Assembly (NCBI GenBank): GCA_003508835.1
Contig: PUFA01000012.1
Span: forward strand, 20,130,001-20,194,000
Direction of reading: 5' to 3'
From: Eonycteris spelaea
Taxonomy: Eukaryota > Chordata > Mammalia > Chiroptera > Pteropodidae
Length of the DNA stretch: 64,000 nucleotides
Below are positions 1 to 12,849 of the stretch, one piece after another. Position 1 is the first letter of the stretch, and each line of letters begins with the position of its first letter. The translations under genes were made by a program, and so were the position numbers. Below the pieces are notes generated by a model. It saw only the letters and a list, made by a program, of their open reading frames with translations. It did not search any database and was not told the DNA's origin.

Positions 1-3000
1 AAGGGCAGAATCTCCTCAAGAGTCTTTCCTCCAGGATTCTTCCATAAAGTCTTCTTGCATTCTGGCATGAACCTCCTAAGTCCTCACAGCCCACCCTACA
101 GCACATGCCAAGATGTGATACTCCACCTGACCCACTTTGTGCCTATGCTAGTCTCCCAACTTGCCTGCTACCAACTTTTCTACATATTTGGTCTCTGTTA
201 CACCTCTGTCTTGCCCTAAATTGTTATGCATGTTTTTGTCTCTCTTGCCTTTACCTCTAAGTACCACTTTATCTCTCTCTATCATAGTAGTGCAACTGTG
301 GACCCTTTCAGGTGTTGCATTTCTCAACTTGACATGACATTCAGGAGCCCTCTGTCTAGTTGCTGAGCCCATGAGTACATACTTCCCACCACACTGCATA
401 TGAGCCTCTGTGATGGGACCTGATAACTGTCCCATGTTGGTATCAAAGCTGCTATTGATTTGGGTCCAATTTATATTACAAGCTGCATTTAATTAGAAAG
501 ATCCATAAATAAGGATTCATGTCTTCAATTAACCTTGTAAAATATTTGTTTCACCAGTTAAGTTAGTATGGCTTATATAAAAGAACGTGGACTTTGGAGT
601 CAGACAGAACTGAATTCCTATCATGGCTTTACCATTATTTATAGTTGCAACATCTGCAAAAAAGTTGATGATAAAATAGAATTATTTACCTTATAGTTTT
701 GTGAGTGAAGTGAAACAATGCATATATTACACTAAGCACAGTACTAGCACACATAAGTGGCCAATAAATAGTAGTCATTATTACTTATACAATTGTTGTT
801 TTTGCAAATGTTGGTTGCCAACCCACAATCCATTGTTCCCTTCATCCTTGCTGATAGTCTTCTCATTTTATTTCTCTCTCCCTGTACAATGCCAATGATA
901 GGTTTAGGGTGGGCAGCTGACCCAATTCTGGCCAAGAACACATGGAGGGAGTTCTGAGGGCAATAGAAAAGGATTGATGGAAAGATCTGCATGAAGGAAA
1001 GAACTCTGTTTCTTTGGTTGGATGTTGTGGTGTTTGGATGTGACCACGGGGACGAGTCGGGGGAAACAAGCAATAAATTCCCCCTCCCTCTCTTTTACTT
1101 TTCCATACAATGAAATGAATGAGTGGATATAGACCTGGCTCTGTGTGACTATCTATCTTTCTCATATGTTGAAGAGGACTCATCTGTAAGTAGTTAACCG
1201 TATGCAGCCAGCCAGAAAGTAGCAAGATCCCAGGATTTGCTTTTAAGTTCAGAGAAAGTAGGTGATCCCTCTCCAGCCCAGTGTTCTCCAGATAGCTGCA
1301 GTGGGGCTCCACTCTGAGTCATGGGCATGTACACCAACAAATCAATTAGAACTTTGATTCTTAGTAGCTCTTCCTTAGACAAGTAGTTCTCTGAGCAAAG
1401 GTGTTTCAGGGCCTTGGCCATAACACCAGCACAATAATACCATCTCCCCTGTCTGCTTCCTATCAGCCTAGGCATGATCTATTTACTCAGCCTTATCAAA
1501 AAAATGAGGAATGTTATAAAGTTGAGTTTCCATATATCTGATGCTGAACCCTCTTTCCAAGTCTTTAATTTTAACACATTTTTGTGTGTGTGTGTGAAAA
1601 TCCTTTAAAAATACAGTTTTTATTTCTCTCCATTCTCTCAGAGATAAAGATATTTTAAACTGTTCCTCAATGATTTAGAGCCACCTTTACGACCCAGCTC
1701 TGTTATCCTTGTGTGGCCGCCTGCAGCCCCGCATGCTGCCTTTCATTCACTGAGCTCTGAGAAAGCAGAGAGCTCACTGTGCCCGGTCATGAGGGGTTAG
1801 GAGCTCTGCCCTATGCGGGCTGGTGCTCAGTGGAAGGAGCATTGGGCCAGGACTCAGGGCACGTCTTCTTGTCTATAAATTTAGATCCTCTTGCTGGGGG
1901 AGATGCTGGGCTTGTCAAAGGAGGTAGCTGGATGAAAGGGGAGGGAGGGTGGTTATTGGAAACTCCTTGTGGTGGAGATTCAGGGAAGGAGGAAGACTTC
2001 CATGGGTGGAAGCACCCAAGGAAAAGTGAGGAGAGGTCTGTGACCCTCTGAGACCACATTGCTAAGGTTTGAGAGCCGAAAGAGGTGAGGAAAAGTTGCC
2101 AGGCTTTTTTTGATGTTTTTTCTCTTTGTGTCTCTTTCTGCCCTCCCCCTCCCTAGAACCTTCTAACAGGTGAGCTTTGAACCTCTTCCCAGTCTTGAGG
2201 ACCAGTTTGTACCCTAATCTTCTGGCCTGTCCCCACCTTCTTGACACTCACTCCCCTTTCCTCATCTCTGATCTCTTGGATTCTCCTTCTGCAGAGCTGG
2301 GTGGGCAAATCTGGGTCCAAGCCTATCAGATGTAAGGCTGCTGACTGATGCTTGGTTATAACAGTGTAAGCACTTTAAGATTTTAGAGAAGAGAGTTGCT
2401 GCTTTATAAATTTTAAAGAAGAGGAAGCTATAAAGCAATAAGAAAAACATCTCCCTGCTTGATAGTAGACTGACTTATAGGAATCTCTCCATTCTATTAA
2501 TAAAAACTACTGTTTTTAAAACTGCATGTCACCATACTATTAGGACTTTGTAAAATCAATTATTAAGTTTAACCAGCAATTTTACAATATAATAAAATAG
2601 AATCAAATAGAAAAAGTATTTTTGAATAAAAATTTTGATTCCATTAAATATATACAAAAGTTTGGGTATATGAACAAGGATGCAAGGTTAAATGTATTTC
2701 TTACTACAGATGGTGGGTAAAGCATTTGAGAACTACTGAATTCTAGCAGTGACACCTAGGAATCAACTTGGGATCAACTTGGGCCTCCCCTTGGTCCTGG
2801 GAAAGTATCCGAAGTGTCTAGGTTAGATTTTCCTCCTGATGGGACTTACTGCTGTATGGGGGGCACTCTTTGGGCTCATGCGTGAAGTTCTCCACCTTCT
2901 CCAGTAAAATACTCACATACGAATTTGAATATTTCTTCAAGTCAATTTGGTACTGGACAGAGGCCTCTTTCCCTCACGTGAAGAAATGAAGTAATTGGAG

Positions 3001-4490
3001 ACTTCCCTTGAATGGATTCACCTATATCATTTTCCATTTCTGTGGGCTGTGAGCGTGGCTTCTACTGGTCTCAGGAGGGTCAGCTGCTTTCCAACTGTCT
3101 CTAATCTGGACTGTTTTACAGCTTCATTCAAAGATAATGGCCTCAAGAAGACTCTTCTCATGTATGCTGATGGCTGATGTGATTAAATTTGATGGGGAAA
3201 AAACACAAACATCTAGAAATATCTGTTATGGCTTCACCATGAGAAAAATTCCACCACCTCATGACTAGTTTGCATGGTCTCTTCAAGCATCAGTCCTACA
3301 CTTTCTTTTGCCTGTTCATCCTTGCTCACCTCATATCCAGGCTAAAAATATATACTTGCTGAGAACCATAGAAAACTTATGAATTTTGACATATCCATGT
3401 CCCCTAGACTGCTGATTTCTTATCCCACGTCCAGTGGAGTACCCTGCCAAGACTCTAATGGCATTCGGGCTCTAAAAATGACTTAAACCTACCATTCCAG
3501 GAACCATAGGGAATTCTTCACTGGCTCTGTGTAGTAACATTTAGAATATTTTACATGCTTCAAAATCCAATATAAGTTTTACTTTGACAATTAAGCTTGA
3601 TTTTTAGAACTTTGCTATTCAAGCCGTCCTGGTATTAAACATTTTGGGGCCAAATCATTGAATTCTGAGCTATGTATTAAGAAGAGATTGATGCTTGCCA
3701 TAAATGAAGGCCTACTTTTAAGCTATGCTTTCTGCAGATTTTGACATGCAAGTCAAAGGTCCTGCCTACTTTAGTTTTTGTTAATGTATTTCAGTAGAAG
3801 AAATGGCCAGTGAAATGCAAGCAGGCAAACTCAGACCTTTGCGAGACCAAAGTACACATTGATCCAGGTTGCCAGGGGAAAATTTAGGAAGCAACTATCA
3901 GTATGAGTATTACAGTTTAATTGCTTTATGTGGTAAGACCTGGTTTACAGGTTTTGCAGGCCAGAATGCATTTTAGATGCTTAATAATTGAGAATAGTTG
4001 GTATTTTTATTTTCTTTTGTTATTCTCATCACTCTTCAGATTATGGTTTTTGTTATGAGAGGGAATTATGAACATGGATGATTCAGTACAAAAATAAAAT
4101 ATCACCCATTTAAGGCCTAAATAGCTTAGTCTGTGCTTCCTCCTATTGGGTCAGCAATGCCATCATTTAAAAATTTTACATTATATATTATCACAAGAAG
4201 AAGGAATGGTGTTGGAAATGAGGTCAGATACTTAAGCCTACCAGCTTCACCTTCACCTCCAAAGTTTTGAGGGACTCAAATTCTCTGGGGGACATTCAGC
4301 AGATTTGCTGTTTTAGAGCACAGGCTTGAATCTCAGTGAACTGATTGCATTTCAGCAGCTCCCCTAGAGCCAAATCTTCTTACAATCTTTTTAGTGAAAC
4401 ATTCTAGCAATAGCCTTATTTATTTCTCTCCTTCCCACATACGCAGACTTCTTAAAAGAATGGTTTCTACATTCACAACTTTAGTTCCTC
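1..4490. other. Mostly unannotated unique DNA
   Basis: Apart from one MIR (585-780), I see no gene or clear mobile element. The 770-1,080 stretch has a 'ccaattctggccaagaacac' phrase reminiscent of an LTR repeat but too weak to call. Overlapping open frames on both strands at 1,779-2,059 are in a G-rich purine-biased stretch and show no protein family. Confidence 0.5.
585..780 (+). repeat. MIR SINE
   Basis: 'ggactttggagtcagacaga' is the MIR 5' region and 'ggccaataaatagtagtcat' its 3' end, so this copy is nearly full length. Confidence 0.85.
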
Positions 4491-4494
4491 ACCT

Positions 4495-4700
4495 CTTGTG
4501 TTAGTTAGGGCACAAGCTAAGTAAACTCCGTTACAAAGAAATCCAAAAATATAGTGACTTACATAATTTAGAACTTCTTCTTGTCATGTAACATTCCAGA
4601 GTTAGTTAATCCAGCCTTGTAAGGCAGCCATGTTCTATCTAGGAACACAGGTTTTTTTCTCCTGTGTCTCCATCATGTTCTAGAGTGTTGTTTTCATCTG
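4495..4700. mobile_element. Probable LTR-like remnant
   Basis: 'gtgttagttagggcacaagc' and 'agtgacttacataatttaga' resemble the repeat family also seen at about 19.2 kb. Eroded. Confidence 0.35.
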
Positions 4701-4976
4701 AGCAGTGAGAACAAGGATGACTCCAAAGATTTGACCTGAACAATGGGAAGAATGGAGTTGCCATTAGCTGAAATGGGAAGATGGCAGGAGGAGCAGGTTT
4801 AGGGGGAAGAGATGAGCAGCTCACTTTTAGTCAAGTTAAGTTTGTATGTTCCAAGTAGAAATATAAGTAGATAGTTGGATAAACAGATTTGGAGTCCAGG
4901 AGAGATGTTCAGGCTGTAGATATGACTTGGATGTCGGTAGTCATGGACATTGATGAGGTCAAAAAGGGAATGAGTC

Positions 4977-4978
<2 letters not shown>

Positions 4979-5008
<30 letters not shown>
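4979..5008 (+). repeat. (GA)15 microsatellite
   Basis: Uninterrupted GA dinucleotide tract. Its translation gives the ERERER run in a chance frame. Confidence 0.98.
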
Positions 5009-5011
<3 letters not shown>

Positions 5012-5261
5012 GGATTAAGGACTGAGCCTTGGTCACTCAAGGGTGGGAAAATGAAGAATCAGCCAGCAAATGAAAAGGGGCAGGTAAAGACAGTGGTCTT
5101 CTTGAAGCTAAGAGGAAGGGTGATCAACTTGTCAAATGCTGCTTGTGAGTCAAATAAGGCGAGAACTGAGATAGGACGATTGGATTTAGCTTCATGTGGC
5201 AGGCAACATATCTGCAGAGTAGAGGTGAAAACTAAATAGTAGGAAGGGCTCCTGTTTTATC

Positions 5262-5345
5262 GACTCATTTATTTCTTCATTAATTCAAGAAATATTGAAT
5301 ATATAATGCATCCAACATTCATGATATATGACTTTAGGAAGATAA
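5262..5345 (-). repeat. L2 LINE 3' fragment
   Basis: 'ttcattaattcaagaaatat' is the reversed L2 3' end. Short. Confidence 0.45.
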
Positions 5346-5495
5346 TCAAAAAAGACTGTTCATAAATTGAGCCATCTTAGATGCAATCCTATAAATAATG
5401 CTATTTCTCTCCAAAGCTCCTCTCTACTCTCTCCTTCACAATCAGTTCCCTCCATTTACTGGACACACCAGCTGTCTTGGTGACCAGCCTACGGC

Positions 5496-5517
5496 AAAAA
5501 AAAAAAAAAAAAAAAAA
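5496..5517 (+). repeat. A22 homopolymer
   Basis: Uninterrupted poly(A). It could be the tail of an unrecognised retroposed fragment, but nothing upstream was identified. Confidence 0.95.
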
Positions 5518-5959
5518 GGTCAGCCAATAAAAGAAGACCCTACAGATAAACTACTATAAGATAAAACAATTAAAAGAGACACAAATCAATACAGAAATCT
5601 GGCTAAGTGTTGAGTAGGGAAGATGCACAAAACTCAAGGAGTAACTGAGCTCCAGTTTCATGGGTCAGAGCCTACCAGTTTCATTGCAATGAGAGCACAC
5701 AAGCGTTTACTCCTGGCAATTCATTTTAATGAAGTGGAACAATGGTATAAATTAGCCAAATCACTTCATGTTCTTATGTTTGTATTAAAACGAGCTCTCT
5801 TATCTGCACACAGATCAGCATGGAGGTTGGGCCTATAGCCAGGAAGATGATAACAGTGCAGAACATTAGAATCTACTAGAGAAAACCCACAAGGTACAAG
5901 ATAAAGTGGGTGTAATCACCTAGGTGGTATTAGGCAGGCTGTTCTGAGACAAACAGGTT

Positions 5960-6110
5960 ATAAGGGAATAGAAGCCTGCAGTTTGGGTAAAAGCTCAGAC
6001 ACTAGCTGTATGACCTCTGGTGCAGGGGGTTCCCTTTCTGGACCTTCTATAGTTAAATGAGGGAGTTGGACAAGGTGACTTTTGAGATCTCTTCCACCTC
6101 TTCTATTTCA
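5960..6110 (+). repeat. MIR SINE
   Basis: MIR core: 'agctgtatgacctctggtgc', then 'ctatagttaaatgagggag'. Confidence 0.7.
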
Positions 6111-6403
6111 AAACTGAAGTCTCCAAAACATGCAAAAAGATTCACTTTGTTGATAATTAGGAAGTGTTTTTTCAGACCCACTGTTAGTTTTGACCCAGAT
6201 GCGTACATTACTAAGGTGTCAATGATTTTATACCTATAAGAAGCCACATGCCCACACAACTTTACAGATTTGGAGACCTAATACTGTGGGGTGGGGGTGT
6301 TTGCTGCCTCTAACCTACATGCTCAGATGGGTTTATCCCCTCTATGCCTAGCCAGGGCAAGACAATAGGATGGCTGTTGCCAGAAAGTGAATATTCTATT
6401 ACT

Positions 6404-6406
<3 letters not shown>

Positions 6407-6452
<46 letters not shown>
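6407..6452 (+). repeat. (CA)23 microsatellite
   Basis: Uninterrupted CA tract, the first half of an inverted microsatellite pair with the TG tract at 6,786. Confidence 0.98.
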
Positions 6453-6454
<2 letters not shown>

Positions 6455-6782
6455 TGACAACAGCTGTGCGGGATCAGTCCTGTGGCAGAGGTCTGACATT
6501 GACTGCAACCTTAACGTACACAAGCATACAGCTTCTTTTTTCCTCTGGGATTTCTTGCACAGCCTTCCAAATTAATTCTTGGCATGCTTTGTGGATGAAT
6601 GTTGTTGAACTTCTGTGCTGGCTCTATGTCCACTGCCAGAATTGCATACAACAACACAGTAGAATTGTTGTTTTTTAATAAAATTATTAGTAGAATTCAC
6701 AAAAAGCCACTCCAGCACTTCATTCTGTTGTGGAAACTGAGAGATCCTGTGGAAGACATAATCTTGAAAAATAAGTTAGCGC

Positions 6783-6785
<3 letters not shown>

Positions 6786-6820
<35 letters not shown>
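6786..6820 (+). repeat. (TG)17 microsatellite
   Basis: Uninterrupted TG tract, complementary in sequence to the CA tract 334 bp upstream. Confidence 0.98.
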
Positions 6821-6826
<6 letters not shown>

Positions 6827-7018
6827 AGATGATAGTCACAATCTGTTAATTTAACTCCTGTCTAGGGGGATGTGGGTAGAGAAATTATCATATGATGGTA
6901 TAGATCTCAGGACCCTGCAAGGGACTTTTTTGCCCAGGTTCTCAAGGATAGGGATTGACCCTCCTCAAAATTCATTCATTGACAAGTGGTAAAACTGGGA
7001 TTTGACTCTTGACTTCTT

Positions 7019-7823
7019 TTTTATCTTTAATAATTTTTTTAATTTTTCAATTACAGTTGGCATATAATATTATATTAGTTTTAAGTGTACGACATAGTAA
7101 TTAGATATTTATATAACTTACAAAGGGTCATTTCAATAAATCTAATACCCACTTAAAACCATACATACTTATTACAATATTATTGACTATATTATTCATG
7201 CTATACTTCACATCCCCATGACTATTTTGTAACTACCAATTTGTGCTTCTTAATCCCTTCCCCTTTTTTACCCACTCCCAAACACCCTCCCCTCTGGCAA
7301 CCATCAAAATGTTATCTGTAGCTGTGAGTTTGTATATATTCTGTTTATTTTTTTCTTTAGATTCCACACATAAGTATAATCATATGGCATTTATCTTTCT
7401 CTGTCTGACTTACTCCACTCAGAACGATGCCCTCTAGGTCCATCCATGTTATTGCAGATGGCAAGATTCCATTCTTTTTTATGGCTGAGTAATATTCCAT
7501 TGTATACCTGCACCACCTCTTCTTTATCCATTCATCCACTGATGGACACCCAGGTTGCCTCCAAATCTTGGCTATGGTAAACAATGCTGCAATGAACATA
7601 TGGATTTACATGTCCCTTTGAAGCAGTATTTTGGGTTTCTTCGAATAAATACCCAGAAGTAGGATTGCTGGGTCCTTCTTTTCTATGGTGAAAGCCTTTG
7701 TTCTAAAGTCTATTTTGTCTATAGAAATATTGCTACCCCAGCTTTTCTGTTTGTTTGTTTCCATCGCTTTACTTTTAGTCTATATCTCTTTCTATCTGAA
7801 GTGAGTCTCTTGCAGACAAATCC
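7019..7823 (-). mobile_element. L1 3' portion with internal ORF2 deletion
   Basis: A minus-strand L1 with its 3' end at the left. Positions 7,357-7,599 translate on the minus strand to the ORF2 C-terminus (FIAALFTIAKIW, YTMEYYSAIKKN). Right of about 7,673 the sequence jumps to the reverse complement of the ORF2 endonuclease region (an LQETHF-like segment and IDKIDF-like segment). Roughly 3 kb of ORF2, including the reverse transcriptase, is therefore missing. The insertion is bounded by a candidate target-site duplication, TGACTTCTT at 7,010-7,018 and TGATTTCTT at 7,824-7,832 (8 of 9 matching), so it is a single insertion. It cannot be autonomous. Confidence 0.88.
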
Positions 7824-8099
7824 TGATTTCTTAACTCTAAGTTTAATTCTCTTATATATCCACACCACAGTTATAAAATTCAGTGGCCCGATTTATCAGC
7901 AACAAGATCTTTTGACACTATTTGAACTTTGGATGTAACCGGGCTGAAGGTAAGCTCAACCTCTGGACTCCCCAGTTAAATGAGCTGATAAATTAAGCTG
8001 CTGTGACTTTTGTTTCTGTCACTTATCAATACATTTTCATATGATATATGAGCTTTCTCATTCTATAAACAAGTGTGTGTGCCTATAAAGGAATGATGA

Positions 8100-8330
8100 T
8101 TTCATATAGTGATGGTGAACTGTGTGTCAAGTGCTCTGCTGAAGGGTTTGCATATACATTCATTGACCCTATAAAATAAAGAATGAGGTAGATATTTTTA
8201 TGGTCCCCATTTTCCAGATGAAGAAACTGAGGCACAGATGGGTTAAATATATTTCCCAGGGTCATAAGATTCAGAGACAAGTTTGAAACCCTGACAGCCT
8301 GACACCACAGTTGCCACTCAAAACTGCACT
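8100..8330 (-). repeat. MIR SINE
   Basis: Near full length in reverse: 'ccattttccagatgaagaaa', 'ctgaggcacagatgggttaa', 'cctgacagcctgacaccac'. Confidence 0.9.
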
Positions 8331-8334
8331 GCCA

Positions 8335-10440
8335 TAGAGACCCCTGCATGCATATGCACACACGTATCTTAGCTGTGGTGGGAAGAGGTAGGCTAATGAT
8401 AGGGAAGAAGCTGAAGCTTCTAGCTTGTTAGTCATTTTTTTGCAAAGCAGACTCTGATCTCAGGATGCCCAGCCACAGAGCATGCTGAGAACTCCTTCCA
8501 GGGAGAAGTCAGTGAGTTGGGACTAAGCCACCAGACCTTGGATCACAGAAAAGGAGTTCAGGGGCTTTTTGGAAAGTGGTGGATCATAGCATCAGGTCAC
8601 TGAACAGGAAGTTCGAGGGAAGTAAAAGGAGGATTTCTGGATGTAGAATCTAGCCAGGGAAGATAAAATAATTAAACTGACAGGAGGGTCAGTCAAGGCA
8701 TTTTGCCCCAACCCTATGCCCCTTATACACCTGTAACCTAAGCAGCATTTAATTTTATACCTTTTCAGTATTTATCAATCATTCAAAACTTTTAAAACAT
8801 GATATATGAAAATATATTATCTGATTTTAATTTGTACTTTTTTTTTGCTAGTGAGATTGTTCCTATATTGACAATATATGTACCATTAGACATTTTTTAT
8901 AGTTTTTCTTGTGAATTGTCCAGCAAAAACATATTAGGCCACACATACTCTTTGGTAGCAAATGACAGAATCCTAACAAGCTTGAGGACTTATTGGATCT
9001 TATAACCGGAGAGCCTAAGATTACACCTACTTTTAGGCAAGTCTAGGTCCAGGATCCCAAAATGCATAATTATAAAACCACCCTCTCCCTCTCTCTTTTC
9101 CTTTCACAATCTCCCTCCCCCGGCCCCACCAGCATGGTCTGTTTCCTTAAGCCTGGTAGCAGCAGAGATGGGTCTAGGCTTACATTGTCCTCAAGCTAGT
9201 GATTCCAGAAAAAAAAAAAAGAGAGAGAGGGGTGGGGGGGATCCTTTTATTTTATAACATATGCAACAGCTTATAGCACCTGCAAAAAAAAAAAAAGATT
9301 AATGGTGAACATGCCAATCTCTTGGACTTATCAGTGTGTTTAAAGGCCAAAGTAATCTGATTGGTCACATGCCAATTTTTGAGTAGGGAAGGTGGAACCA
9401 TACTATTGACAGTTCCATCAGGTAGTAAAAGGTATTTTCCACAAGGGAAATTATGCAAAAGAGGGGGAAAGGATACTAACTAGACTGGCAAAACAAAAGA
9501 TGACCACTAAAATACTCTATTCTATTTAAAAAGTGTTCAGTTTTGTATTGATTTGGAAGAGCTCTTTATGTATTAAGAATGTTAACCTTTGATCTGTAAT
9601 ACATAAACTGTGTGTGTTATTTCACAGTTTGTCCCTTGTCTTTTAACTTTGTTTATGGTGTATTTTATTCCATTACAGTAATTTAAAATGTATATGTAAC
9701 CCAACAGTTCAGCGAGCTTCCTCTTATAAACATCCTCATTCATGTCTCAGTGCCACTCACCACCTTACCCTACAGACCTGAACAACAAAATATACTAAAG
9801 TTTTAGTTCCCTACCTTCCTCCATGAGATTTTTCAGTCACCAATGAATTTCTCCATCTGTAAAGTAGGTAACAATAATAGTACAAGGTTATAGATTTATG
9901 TAGCAGAATGTCCTATTTTTGGGGGATGTACATACTAAAGTGTCAGGAAGTCTATGGCTTATTTTCAATTGTTTCATCTAAAAAATATTAAAGAATAAGA
10001 GAGATATGAGTAAGGGTAATGTTTAATCTAATTAACAAGTTATAAAAGAGGTTAAGAAGGAGCACTGGACAGCTGTGGAGCATGTGAGTACTGTACCTGT
10101 CTTCTTCTCTATTGGTGCCATTTATGGTCTGTCCTTGTGGCCAGGTGGGGGTTTGAGTTCCATGGGCAAAACTAGGGAGTCACGCTGCAGGTATTGCCTC
10201 AGGTAGAGCCTTTGCTGAAAGGGGATTTTGGGGAGTGTGGGTGCCATGGAAGGGTTGTGAACCTCTATGGAGCCTTACTTCCCTGAAAAGCTGTGCAAGG
10301 TGGTGGCTGTGCTGCTTGATGACCTTGCCTGGACTTTGACCTCTATAGCTTGTGTGGGAGCTCGAGTCACATTTTTCACAAGTCTCATATTTTGTTCATA
10401 ATATTTAGGTTGTATAAGAGCCAGCATTTTATTAAAGGGG
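8335..10440. other. Unannotated intergenic DNA
   Basis: AT-rich unique sequence with an A12/GA/G-rich patch at about 9,209-9,240 and an A-run at about 9,284. No gene or repeat family recognised. Confidence 0.5.
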
Positions 10441-10513
10441 GGAATAACTTGCCCCAGAGCTTGCTAACACTAATTCAGGAGAAAAAAAAAAGTGAACTCT
10501 GACATATTTAGCT

Positions 10514-10899
10514 GTTCAAAAGGAATATGAAAAACTGGAGTCATCTTTGAAGAGCGCTAGCCTAGAGAAAGAGTTACCGGAAACCCAGAGACTGCAGGAA
10601 ATTGTGAGAAGTTTAAGGATGAAATAACTTCACAAGAATAAGACTTGAATGACGAAAGCTCTAAATGCACAGACCGAGAATAGGTGGTGGCTGAAATTAT
10701 ACAAATGATCCACTCACTAGTAGATGAATTAAGAGCCATCATATTGCAAGCAGCTTTTCGAACAGAATATCAAGCCAACAGCCAGTGTCCATTGAGTTCC
10801 TCACTAACAGGTGGAAGTTCAGGTGAAAACAGAGCTTTTCTCTCCTCTCTGTTTGGGTCGCACTGGTGCTACACTGACTCATATCTTCCTTCAGTCTGA
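10514..10899 (+). pseudogene. Decayed coding remnant of a coiled-coil protein
   Basis: From 10,514 one frame reads a charged, Leu/Glu/Lys-rich coiled-coil segment containing LEKELPETQRLQEIV and stops at about 10,628. From 10,612 a shifted frame continues the same character (DEITSQE, stop, DLNDESSKCTDRE, stop, VVAEIIQMIHSLVDELRAII). It then enters a Ser/Gly-rich tail (SSSLTGGSSGENRAFLSSLFG) and ends at 10,899. The two internal stops, TAA at 10,639 and TAG at 10,681, each replace a codon one C-to-T change away from glutamine (CAA, CAG), as expected for decay of real coding sequence. One frameshift joins the two parts. No introns are visible, so a processed pseudogene is likely, but no flanking duplication or clear poly(A) tail was found. 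The parent gene is not identified. A chance coiled-coil-like reading frame remains possible. Confidence 0.4.
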
Positions 10900-11527
10900 A
10901 TTCATGATTGCCAGTGGATCCAAGGGGACAATTTCTGCATAAAGGACCTTTTTCGCCTTCTCTTTCTCCCTGTCCTCCTCTGGATTCTCCACCACCACCT
11001 TCACATCCTGAAAATATAAATGGATTGATTCTAGACTAACTCAACCTTCAAACAAATAAAATGCTCCAGAACTATACTGAGAATTTTCAGAACCATACTG
11101 AAAAATATGGGTTCTTTTTTTTGTCTTTTTTTGAAAAAATAACTTTGGAATGATTTATCTTTCAATTATTAGTTGAAGAAACTGCTGCTCTGAAAGAGTC
11201 TGTACTTGTGCTCCAATTGAACTTGATGGGGCTATGATTCTCAATGCTTTGAAATAATATTTACGTACCAACTTATGAGTAGTATTTTAATTTACTTTTA
11301 TACTTTAGCTAGTATAAAGACTATATTTTAGTTTTAATTGCCAGTATTATAACCTCAACAATAATAGAAATGATATATGTGTAGTTTGGATATAGGTGTT
11401 GTTTTAAGCTGCAAACAGTGTTTTTGTTTGTTTGTCTATCCAGAGACATATCGACTGTATTTATAAAGCAAATGTAAAGTTAATTTGTATCTAAATAGAT
11501 AGCGATTAATTATTTGTCATAAAGTAT

Positions 11528-11935
11528 ATCTGTACTCCCACGTTCACTGCAGCATAATTCACAATAACCAAGATAGGGAAACAACCTAAATGTTGTCAGT
11601 GGATGAATAGATAAACAAAACATAGTATAAACATACAAGGGAATATTACTCGGCTCCCGCAAAAGAAAAAAATCCTGCCATATGCAACATCAGGGATGAA
11701 CCTGGACCACATTCTGCTAAGTGAAACAAGCCAGTCAGAGAGGGACAAATACTCCATGATTCTACTTTTAGGAGGTATCTAATATAGTCAAATGCATAGA
11801 AACAGAGAGTAAGAAGGTAGTTGCTATGGGCTGGGGAAGGGTAAGCTAGGAAGTTTCTGTTCAATAGGTAAAGTTTTGGTTATGCTAGACGAATACGTTC
11901 TAGAGATCTGACATGCAGCATTGTGATATGTGCAA
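11528..11935 (+). mobile_element. Old L1 3' fragment
   Basis: Recognised by the diagnostic L1 ORF2/3' UTR order: 'gcagcataattcacaataacc', a 'gaatattactcggc'-type segment, 'aagtgaaacaagccagtcag', 'ctatgggctggggaaggg'. Diverged and without an open reading frame. Confidence 0.85.
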
Positions 11936-12493
11936 AGCCAGATAAAAATGGAATTTCTGAGTCCTTTCTTCACTCTGGTATTATTATCATTAAGGCCAAA
12001 ATCTTCATGTCTCTTGTCTGCACGGGGGAAGATGCACTCAGGTTAGAGAGTTCCCACATTGCTCCTACTAGTATGTTTTTCTTGACACAGTTTTTAAGTT
12101 TCTCAGGTGAGAAGGGAAATGAATCAGGGCCAGTAACAGTTGCTGACATTCAAGTGTTCTTCTTTGCAGAGACTTATATTTAGCATCTGTCAACTAAGGG
12201 CCTTAAAACTCCTTCAGCCAACAATGTGCTGGGTTATGTTCTATGAAAGCTTTGACCTGCTCGAGAAGGATGCTGAGGAGAAATGGCACAGAGGCACTTG
12301 TGGATCAGCAGTCCGGGGCTTTGCAGAGGTGCATATCACAAGCATCCGACGATAGCGTTAGGAATTCAGCCTTTTGCCTATTGTTTCACCTATGATAGCC
12401 ATCTCTATCTGTACATATTCCTCTGATGTGAATTGAAAGTCTAATATGGAATCCATTTTCTTTTGTACTTACTGTTCTTCTGATGCTGCCACT

Positions 12494-12531
12494 GCTGCTG
12501 GTGCTGCTGCTGCTGCTGCAAAAAAAAAAAA
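12494..12531 (+). repeat. Short (GCT) repeat followed by A12
   Basis: About eight GCT/GGT units with one interruption, ending in an A12 run. Short and imperfect. Confidence 0.9.
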
Positions 12532-12849
12532 TGTGTAATGCAGATTCATGTTTAATAATTTCCTTAATAGTGAGGTCAAGGGAGCTTTCCTGGGCAGTTC
12601 CTTAAGAGCATATCTGGGGGCTAATTTGTCTGTCTCAGATGGTGCCAGAATGTAGGAGCTGCTCCATCAAGTTTTGTGGGGTGAGTGGTCGTCCCTATTC
12701 CAGAATATCTGTCAGGAAGAGGTCCCCATCTGTCAAAAGTGGTTTGGATGCCATTCAACAGAAGGATAGTTTATCTCAAGGGTCAGACACCGCAACCTTT
12801 TTTTTTTTTTTTCCTTTATACCCACCAGCACCTCTTTCTAATTCTGAGA

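Noticed and set aside
1779..2059. Overlapping open frames on both strands
   Set aside because: Purine-biased composition suppresses stops on both strands. No family, no splice signals.
4889..5239. 116-codon open frame with an ERERER run
   Set aside because: The repeat comes from a GA microsatellite, and the rest has no domain or codon-like pattern.
6323..6832. Several open frames with VCVCVC or THTHTH runs
   Set aside because: They are translations of CA/TG microsatellites.
7357..7599. 80-codon minus-strand frame as a gene
   Set aside because: It is the ORF2 C-terminus of a truncated L1, annotated there.
12484..12531. Disease-type triplet repeat expansion
   Set aside because: Only about eight interrupted GCT units, not in a recognised transcript.
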